Below the pieces are notes generated by a model. It had not been told where the DNA came from. It searched no databases and worked only from the letters and a program-made list of their open reading frames with translations. Positions 56,938 to 64,000 of a DNA stretch of 64,000 nt are shown piece by piece. The stretch comes from Knoxdaviesia capensis (taxonomy: Eukaryota > Ascomycota > Sordariomycetes > Microascales > Gondwanamycetaceae), in the NCBI GenBank assembly GCA_001510575.1, contig LNGK01000012.1, forward strand, positions 1-64,000. The letters are read 5' to 3'. The number at the start of each line of letters is the position of its first letter. Positions within the stretch are counted from its first letter, which is position 1. Both the position numbers and the translations under genes were made by a program.

Positions 56938-59729
56938 TCACGCCTTCTCGCCGTGCTCCGCCCATTCCTGCCGCTGCGACCCCGGCACAACGGGCTTCTC
57001 GACACCCTTCATCCGCAACACCACACGCTTCCAGAAGTACGAGGCCTGCGCCGCGCCGTACGCTACCAGACTGCGCAGCGGCACATCGAAGACGGCGTCC
57101 AGCTCCTCCAGCGTCTTGGCCTTGGTCTCGGGCAGCAGGAAGAGCACCAGGAAGAAGCCGACCACGTTCCATGCTGCGTACCAGCCAAAGGCGCCCTGCG
57201 AGGTGAAGGCCTGCTGCAGGGAGGGCCAGGTCACGGCGAGCACGAAGTTGAAGAACCAGGTTGTGGCTGTGGCGAGCGACATGCCGATCGAGCGGATATA
57301 CAGTGGGTACGCTTCGGCGGAGTATGTGAATGGGACCGGACCTGGATCGAGTGGGTTTCTGGTTAGTCTGAGGCTCTCTTGCTTGTGATATGTATACACC
57401 GTGAACCGAACGGGGGGACTTGTGCAAACTTACCCTCTCCCGGCGAGTATACCATTCCGAATAGGTATATACCGAGGGCTATGCACGCCAGATGTGCGTC
57501 CTGGTCCTGCGGGATCCAGAAACTAAAGCCTGTGAAAAGGAGGAATAGGGCCATAAGCTAAAATATCGAACGTGTAAGTTCTAGAGGTCAGTAAACTTCC
57601 ATACCCCTGAAGAGTGTCTCGCATGCCTCCGCCCTAGGGATTGATGATGGCTTACAGGGAAGGTCGTCAGGAGGAGATTTCGCCGACCGAAGGTGTCAAT
57701 AGTGTAAAAGGCCGGGATGGCAAAGACAAAGTTTATAAGTCCGAAGCCGAAGGATGCAAGCAAGGCGCTGATCTCCGAAAACCCGCCCTGAATGAAGATC
57801 TCGGTCGAGTAATAGGCCACAACCTGTACCTCGGTGTTAGCATCTTCCCTTTTCCAGTTTTTTTTCTTTTTCTCAGCCTGACTTACATTAACACCGCAGA
57901 ATTGCTGCATGAACATGACAACTTCCGACGCAACCATGGCATTCCGGTTCCGCCGCACGGTGAACAGCTCCTTAAGACGACTGCCGCGGCGTTTGTGCAG
58001 CGTCTCACGCTCAACCTCAATCAGACTGTGGGCGTAGAAGATGTCCCGCGCAGCCTGCACCTTGGTGAAGCGCAACTGGCACATGGCGGCGTAGGCCTTG
58101 CTGTACTGGCGGCGGTGCAGGTAGAAGCGCGGCGACTCGGGGATCATCCAGACGAGGCAGCAGGTGATTACCGCGGGGATCATCGCGGAGCCCATCATCA
58201 GGCGCCAGTTTAGGCCCTCGATGCCGCTGGAGTCCGGGACTTTGTAGAAGGCGAGGTCGGCGACGTATCCCATCTACACAGGGATCTGTCAGTATAGATA
58301 GATGAGGAGGCAGGTTGGGGGGAGGGGGAGGCTTACCATGATTCCGAAGGCTGTCCACATTTGCCATTGCTGGATTGAAATAGTTTATTAGTCTCTTGAA
58401 ACGAGGAAGTTAGGTTGGTATACACGTACCATGACAAGAGCACCTCTAAGTCTCGGGGGAGAACACTCAGCAGCGAACACAGCTATATCGGAGAGCAGAA
58501 ACGCTCAGATGTTAGCAAAGACAACCACAAGCTTCCAGTTCGCGGAGTGTAACTTACGCGTAGTCGCAGACTTGGGTCCAATTCCCAGACCCAGCAGGAA
58601 CCGTGCAATGAACATAGTCCACCACGAACCAGTAAAAGCCTGTCCAAAGCAGGTCACCGCAGAGACTGTGTTATGTTTACCGTTAGCGAGTGTATAAAAT
58701 ATGACCTAGAGAAGAAGAAAAGAAGAAACTCACTCAAGCAGGACCAGAACACGGTCCCACGCCGTCCAAGGTACTTGTTCGCCGGTTCCGTGAGCCCTAC
58801 ACGCAGATAAAAGTAGTTAGCAACACTTCGGCTTTCCTCACGATACAACAAGAATAGGGGTCCGAAAGCTCCTCAACTTACAACATCCCAACACCGCGCA
58901 GCACAGGTAAGGTGCTGAGTTGGTCAGTCCCAACAGCCACGTGTCTTTGCTCTGGTCCGAGCCGATTCCGAATTGGTGCTTGTAAAACGACTGTGCGCCG
59001 TTGACAACGGTTTCGTCTAGATGAGTGTGCGTGTTAGGTATAAAGTGCTAACAGTGTCATAAAGCCGTAGAAGTCGGAATCCATGTAAACTCACCCATTC
59101 CCTGAACAGCAGCACACAGAGAGCAAACTAATTGAGAACAGAATGTCCGTCAGTACCCGCAACATTTTCCCACAAGTCAAAGGGGGGAGCCAAAGAGGGA
59201 GCCTCATACTTGCAACAACACCATACAACATGGGCGGATTCCGCCACTTATGGTCCCGCTCCGTCGTCAACGCATTGATCTCCTCGTCGTTGAGATCAAC
59301 ACCCGCCGGAACCACCCGCCGCTCGGCATTCTCCACATCCTCGCCCTGATTCTTCCCGTTCTTCTGCGCGCCCCCCTTGCTGGACTCCTGGGCATGCGAC
59401 CCCTCCATCGCCGCAAGCTGCGCCCCCAGCCGAAACGCCCGCACCGTCTCGCCGTCCTCCGTGTCCAGAAGCCGGCAGAACGCGTCCGCCCGCTCCTGCA
59501 GCTCGGCCGCCGTGAGCCCCGCAAGCGGGTTCTCGAGCCGCTTCGATGCCGCCGTGCCCGACGGCGGCGCGTCCCGGAAGGACCCCGAGGCGCCCGCTCC
59601 GCCGCTTGTGCCGCTGTTCGGCCGGCTGGAGAACGAGGTTGTGGCCTTGAAGTCGTTGGATGAGGTCCGCGCCGGTCCTGTCGGCGTGTCACCCGGCGCT
59701 GCTGCGTCCGGTTTGTAGTCGGCCGGCAT
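56938..59729 (-). CDS. MFS sugar-porter-family transporter
   Basis: A plasma-membrane-type major facilitator, 675 aa in 11 exons (minus strand): 59729-59210, 59127-59095, 59016-58882, 58796-58734, 58665-58558, 58482-58430, 58369-58337, 58273-57887, 57823-57656, 57557-57434 and 57341-56938. Every junction keeps the frame. Sugar-porter signatures are visible: DETVVNGAQ after TM1, YLGRRG, PESPRFYLHRRQ, QQFCGVN, DTFGRRN and the C-terminal PETKAKTLEELDAVF. About 12 hydrophobic segments are expected. The cytosolic N-terminus is unusually long (about 165 residues before TM1), with a Ser/Thr/Gly-rich start followed by a LENPLAGLTAAELQERADAF segment seen in a fungal subgroup of this family. Substrate (hexose, polyol or other) cannot be read from sequence. 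Confidence 0.9.
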
Positions 59730-61017
59730 GGTTGTTGTGTACCTGGAAAGTACTTATGTTATGTTGTATTTAGATGGTGCCAAGTGATTGCAGTGGAATA
59801 TACCAAAAGTGAAGCCCCGGTGAAAAGCAAAGGCCAAGAAAAATAGAAGAGAAGACGAGAGCGGGAGCGGGAGGGGAAAAAGCTTGTAATGAAAACGGAA
59901 GAAGGGACAAGGAAGGAGCAAGGGCCCTTTAAGAACTCGCACCTTCCACGCTGAAGTGCTGACTTATACATTACTATCAAACTATAATCAAGGGGAGGGA
60001 AGGTGTAGTGTACTCATAGTTCCTCCCTCCTCATTTCTGATTCGGTCCGCTGAGTCCGATCTTTTCCCGGATGCGGAACGGCCGCCAAGCCCCGCTCTCC
60101 GGGGGCCGAGGCGACGACACAGTGACGTCAAAACATGTCCCCCTCCAAAAAAAAAAAAAAAAAGTCCAGTAGTACAAAACAAGTGTACAGGAAATGTCTT
60201 ACACGGGCAGTGGAATGAACCACCGTTAAAAAAGGGTCGTTTTTTGCCTAGGGCCACAAGGATCTTCGGAATTAAAAAGGAACAGGTGGCTGCCCCCAAA
60301 CTTTTAATCCCGTCATGTGCCAGGGTTGGTGCGCTGTTGGCGCCGCACACCCGATCTGGGATCTCTTAACCGGCGGGCTGATCGCCACTATCGCCTTAAT
60401 ACTCCCGAACTATCCACAAATCTGAGGGAGATAATGTCAAGCTCAACCGAACTTCTTCAATAGTTCCGAATTTAACTCCTTTTGGCGTCTTGCCTCTCGG
60501 TGAGTGTGTGACTCTCTTCATGAGAAAGGTACAAGGACTTGCCGAAGATCCTTGCCGGCACTATCACAATGACCTAAGGGTGCCGACCGGACATTCATGC
60601 AAAAACGCCATGTAAGGGCAAACACGTACTAAAATAGAGTCTTAAAAGAGTTCATCTTCGGATATAGCTATACTAAACAGAAAATCCAGATGGTATCGTC
60701 CCTACCCACCGTGCAATCAATCTAGTTAACCCACCACCCAAGCCATGCAACTTGCTACGGGAAACCTTTCCCCTCCACGCAAAAGTGCGTTGAGAAACCA
60801 GTAAAAAAACACGTCCCAGCCCTGACAAATGAAAGAATAGTGAAGAATAGTAATAAAAGCGGCACGAGGGCATTCAATCCCCGTACAAGAAGAGAAGAAC
60901 CAAGGAAAGACCAATCGGAAAGAAGGCCCGGAACCAGATCATACACGTGAGCAGCGCCGTCACGCCAACCACAAACCCAACGGCCGGCTCATCCCCGCCG
61001 GCCCACCCACCACACCA
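59730..61017. other. intergenic/promoter region of the transporter gene
   Basis: About 1.3 kb. The part next to the transporter start is mixed, with a pyrimidine-rich stretch on the minus strand at 59830-59930. A poly-A of 17 lies near 60149. No supported gene and no tRNA-like fold found by eye. Confidence 0.5.
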
Positions 61018-63055
61018 TCATCCGTGCCGCGACGACCGCCGGTTCGCAGTCGTGCTCGGCCGCCGGTAGTCTTCCGCCCACCCGGCCGACGCCCCGTCGC
61101 GCCCCTCACCACTACCACCCGTACCGGCCGCGAACGGCTCGTACGACTGGTGTACCATCGGCGGCGGCACCACCGAGCTGTTGCGCCGGCTGCTGCTGCC
61201 CGGCTTGGGCGTCTGGCGGCCCGACGGCTCGCGGTCGCGGTCGCGCTCGGACTCGCGGTCCCGGGCGCGCGGCGCCTCGCGATCGCGGGTGTCTTTGCGC
61301 GAGCCGGACGCCGACCACGGGATGGACCGGCTCTTCCTGCGGTCGGACGACTGCCGCGACGAGCGGGAGACTTCCCGCGGCATCGACACGGCATCCAAAA
61401 AGTCTTCCAGCGCGTGTCTGAGGTATTTTTGCGCCGCCTTGTCGGCAGTGCGCGGCAGCAAGTGTCGCGACAGCTGCTTGGGCAGGCGCTCCGGGCGGCC
61501 CCCTTCGGAGCCGGCGAGCCCGTCCGCATCCACAGGGCACTCAGACATGATCTTGTTGAGGCGCTGAGCCTCATCATCGGGGTTGGCCAGGATGCAGGCA
61601 ATGTACCAGTCGACAAACCCGGTCAGAGTTAAGGCCGGGATTTTGGGCTGGTTGATCCCCGCCGCCCGGTCCGACACGAGATAATATTGGCATTGGAGTC
61701 TGGAGAACAGCCGGCCGACGTCGGCAAATTCGCTTTCCACGCAATAGAAGATATCTAAGACAAGCACGGTGGTTAGTATAAAATGCCCCTCCATATACTC
61801 TCTCGAAAAAAAAATCAAACTACTTACTTGCGTAGTCGTAGAGTTCCCGGTCTACCGGGTATTTGTTATAGAACGACGACAACTGATTCGGGGTAATGAC
61901 ACCAGAGTCCACGAAAAGCTCCGAGCTGATCTATACAAATGAACGCAAAAGAACTGTTAGGAGATTGAAAATCGCCAAAAGGCAGAAAAGGGGAATCCGG
62001 GAATGGAGGAACATACAATGTACTTTCCGAGCCCCCGCAGGATCTGCTCAAGCCGGGCGGTGGGTTTTCCCGACTCGTCAAAGAGCACACCCCATTTGCG
62101 ATCAACAGCGCTCAGCTCTCTAGCCGCAGCCTCAGCTGCCGCAGTCCCCGACGACCGGGACCCTTGCACAACCGGGGCCGGGCGATCACTCCACCGCACC
62201 GACGGCTTCTGGGGGCTGGTAACGGCCATGGCGGCAGGAGACGCCGGCGAAGGACACGATCGGCTGCTGTTGTATGATGCCGACAGAGCTTGGGGAGGCA
62301 TAGAGCCGCGCGGGATGCTGAGACTGGGTCTCAAGGATGTCTGGAACTTGGTGCCTGACGAAGAACGGGTTACTTGCGGTGGTTCTGTGGTGTAGGCTTG
62401 CATTCTGGAGGGGTCGAGGTTCTCAAACGAGTTGTTTTGGCGCAGCTGGTCAATGACTACAGGAGACAATGGTTAGCATGCAAGTTGAGCTGTTGATATC
62501 GGTGTGTCTCGACGTACCTTCCGCCTTGACTTCCGCCTTGACCTCCTCCTTGAGCATTCTCTTCAACTGCTCGATCATCTCAGGAGTTATCGAAGTGGTG
62601 CTAGAATGCCGCGAATCCCGGCTGCACGTGGAGGAAGTTGCCGACATGTTGTCATTTGCAAGCCGAGTCGTGCCGGCACTGATGGTCCGCGAGACTGACT
62701 CGTCAGTCTCGGACAGTCTGTGAGCCATGCCCTTGAGCACAACCAGATCATCCTCGTTCTCAAAGTCCGGGGTCACGGTCGGTTGCAGCCACTGAGAAGA
62801 AGAATCAGATGGCGTCAATGCCGGCGGGCTCTGCGACAAGGGGGACGACGAGCAAAGAGGTCCCATTGTGCGCGGCAGTTCGGATGAATTGTGCATTGAG
62901 ATTCCCTCGTCGATGGTGAAGTCAAAGTGGTAATCTTCGGAGTCGATAGGGAGTGATCCCGGCATCATCTGCTGTGAGCTATTCACATAGCCATCTGGAT
63001 GGCTCATCCAAGAGTCACTGGGCATCACCAAATTGGAATCCATATATTCAACCAT
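61018..63055 (-). CDS. conserved fungal protein (DUF7514-like) with Arg/Asp/Ser-rich tail
   Basis: Exons (minus strand) are 63055-62518, 62456-62017, 61930-61828 and 61754-61018, 605 aa, all in phase. Residues 1-240 are Ser/Pro-rich with a charged helix (MIEQLKRMLKEEVKAEVKAE). The conserved core follows: DRKWGVLFDESGKPTARLEQ, ILRGLGKYI, ITPNQLSSFYNKY, SRLQCQYYLV, IPALTLTGFVDWYIACILAN, DDEAQRLNKIM and PERLPKQLSRHLLP. I associate this core with a fungal family of unknown function, catalogued to my memory as DUF7514; the number is not verified. The last 130 residues contain an SR/RD-rich stretch (SRKDTRDREAPRARDRES) like those of RNA-processing or nuclear-speckle proteins, then a disordered end. 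Function unknown. Confidence 0.82.
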
Positions 63056-64000
63056 TCTGAAGCGGGTGTAGAAAAGGGGGGTTGGAGGGAGAAATGTGTG
63101 AGGAGGGTTTGATCCTGACTTGGGGAACTGGGAAATGTCTATGAAGAAGACAGAGATGCTACAAATATGAGTGTCTCCGTTTAGATTGTGTCAAAGTGTA
63201 GGTGATCATGAGAGTCAAGATAGATGGATGAGGGTGGTACATCAAAGGATGTGATATGTGAACTGATATCAATGAGAGACTTGGATAGAGATCGAAACCT
63301 TGGAAAAGTTGAGAGGAAGAAGTCGGAGTACTGGAAGGGGAAGAGACGAGAGAGATACGGGGCCTTTATACATCAACGGGACAATTAAGGAGGGTAGGAT
63401 CCCATAGCAGATAGCACAAATGTGTTGAGGGAAAGGAGAGGGTGTATATGGGGCAGCATGCATATGAACATGAGAGAGACAAGAGGTAGTGTGTAGCGGC
63501 CAACCACCCCCCCTCCCCCCCCCAAAAATAAAATAAAATAAATAAATCAATAAATCAATAAAATAAAAAGGAGAGAGAGAGAAAGCAAAGGGGGTGTGAG
63601 TGATCGATCAAGGAGGTGTCTGGATAGGAAAAAGGTTCGTGAGGATTCATTGCACCATGTTGCATGTTCACACACCTAGCCGAGATGGTACTAACACACC
63701 AACGATGAGCAGAAAAAGTGCGGTACCGGAGAGCGCAGACGTGCCATCTGTATGTGTAATTGTAGTTGTCTCCTTTCCTGAGGCTTGATCCACAGAATTT
63801 CCATAAAACAAAGCCAAAATAAAATTGAAAATGAAAATGATAAAAACCAAAAATAAAATAGAAATAAAAGCCCCGAGAGGTTGCTCCGGCAAACTGCAGA
63901 CCCGACCAAGCATATTCTCCTTTTGTGCTTTCTTGTGTTCTCGCCAAGTCCATGGAAGCAAACTGCGACAACAGAGATTTGTGATACACCAGCACCGCAA
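63056..64000. other. promoter/leader region upstream of the 61-63 kb gene
   Basis: On the minus strand pyrimidine-rich in 63130-63600, including a CT-rich stretch at about 63570-63590 and an AT-rich run at 63526-63566. No gene supported up to the window end. Confidence 0.5.

Noticed and set aside
42451..63055. A secondary-metabolite or other functional gene cluster
   Set aside because: No synthase, oxidase set or pathway regulator; the genes are unrelated housekeeping and signalling families.
1..64000. CRISPR arrays, operons or prokaryotic insertion sequences
   Set aside because: Spliceosomal introns, an intron-bearing tRNA and RIP show a fungal nuclear genome; no spaced direct repeats of CRISPR type were seen.

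Overview
The window looks like a chromosomal segment of a filamentous ascomycete (Pezizomycotina, probably Eurotiomycetes; the class is inferred from gene content, not proven). Protein-coding genes have short spliceosomal introns with GTAAGT/GTATGT-type donors. The first 9.4 kb are transposon remnants almost emptied of CpA and TpG dinucleotides, the hallmark of repeat-induced point mutation (RIP). The gene families present (HPt phosphorelay protein YPD1, an Ime2-like kinase, a Stc1-domain protein) fit that group.

Layout. 1-9430: at least two Ty3/gypsy-type retrotransposons, both on the + strand, destroyed by RIP, ending in a little-mutated LTR-like segment (about 9378-9560). 9.6-13.3 kb: no gene seen, with a TG microsatellite and a pyrimidine-rich leader. 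13.3-15.1 kb: ypdA (+). 17.1-17.9 kb: AKAP7/2H-phosphoesterase-like protein (+). 18.4-21.4 kb: large low-complexity coiled-coil protein (+). 21.8-23.9 kb: Hsp70-like ATPase (-). 26.9-29.6 kb: Ime2-like kinase (-). 29.6-42.4 kb: a 12.8 kb stretch without protein genes that holds one intron-containing tRNA-His. 42.5-44.9 kb: leucine-rich-repeat-like protein with a Thr/Asp repeat N-terminus (+). 45.8-47.6 kb: Stc1-domain protein in six exons (+). 49.2-51.3 kb: mitochondrial PDK-type kinase in four exons (-), followed in frame by an open extension ending in HDEL. 54.3-55.9 kb: coiled-coil protein (+). 56.9-59.7 kb: 11-exon sugar-porter-family transporter (-). 61.0-63.1 kb: fungal conserved protein with an Arg/Asp/Ser-rich tail (-).

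The genes are unrelated housekeeping and signalling genes, not a cluster or operon: an osmosensing phosphorelay intermediate, a developmental kinase, a metabolic kinase of the pyruvate dehydrogenase complex, a membrane transporter, a chaperone-like ATPase and a heterochromatin-associated protein family. Exon coordinates were worked out by hand from reading frame, splice consensus and family conservation. No database search was run. The observations most worth checking are the HDEL-ending readthrough frame behind the PDK gene, the near-saturated RIP with its sharp right edge, and the Asp-rich tail of ypdA.
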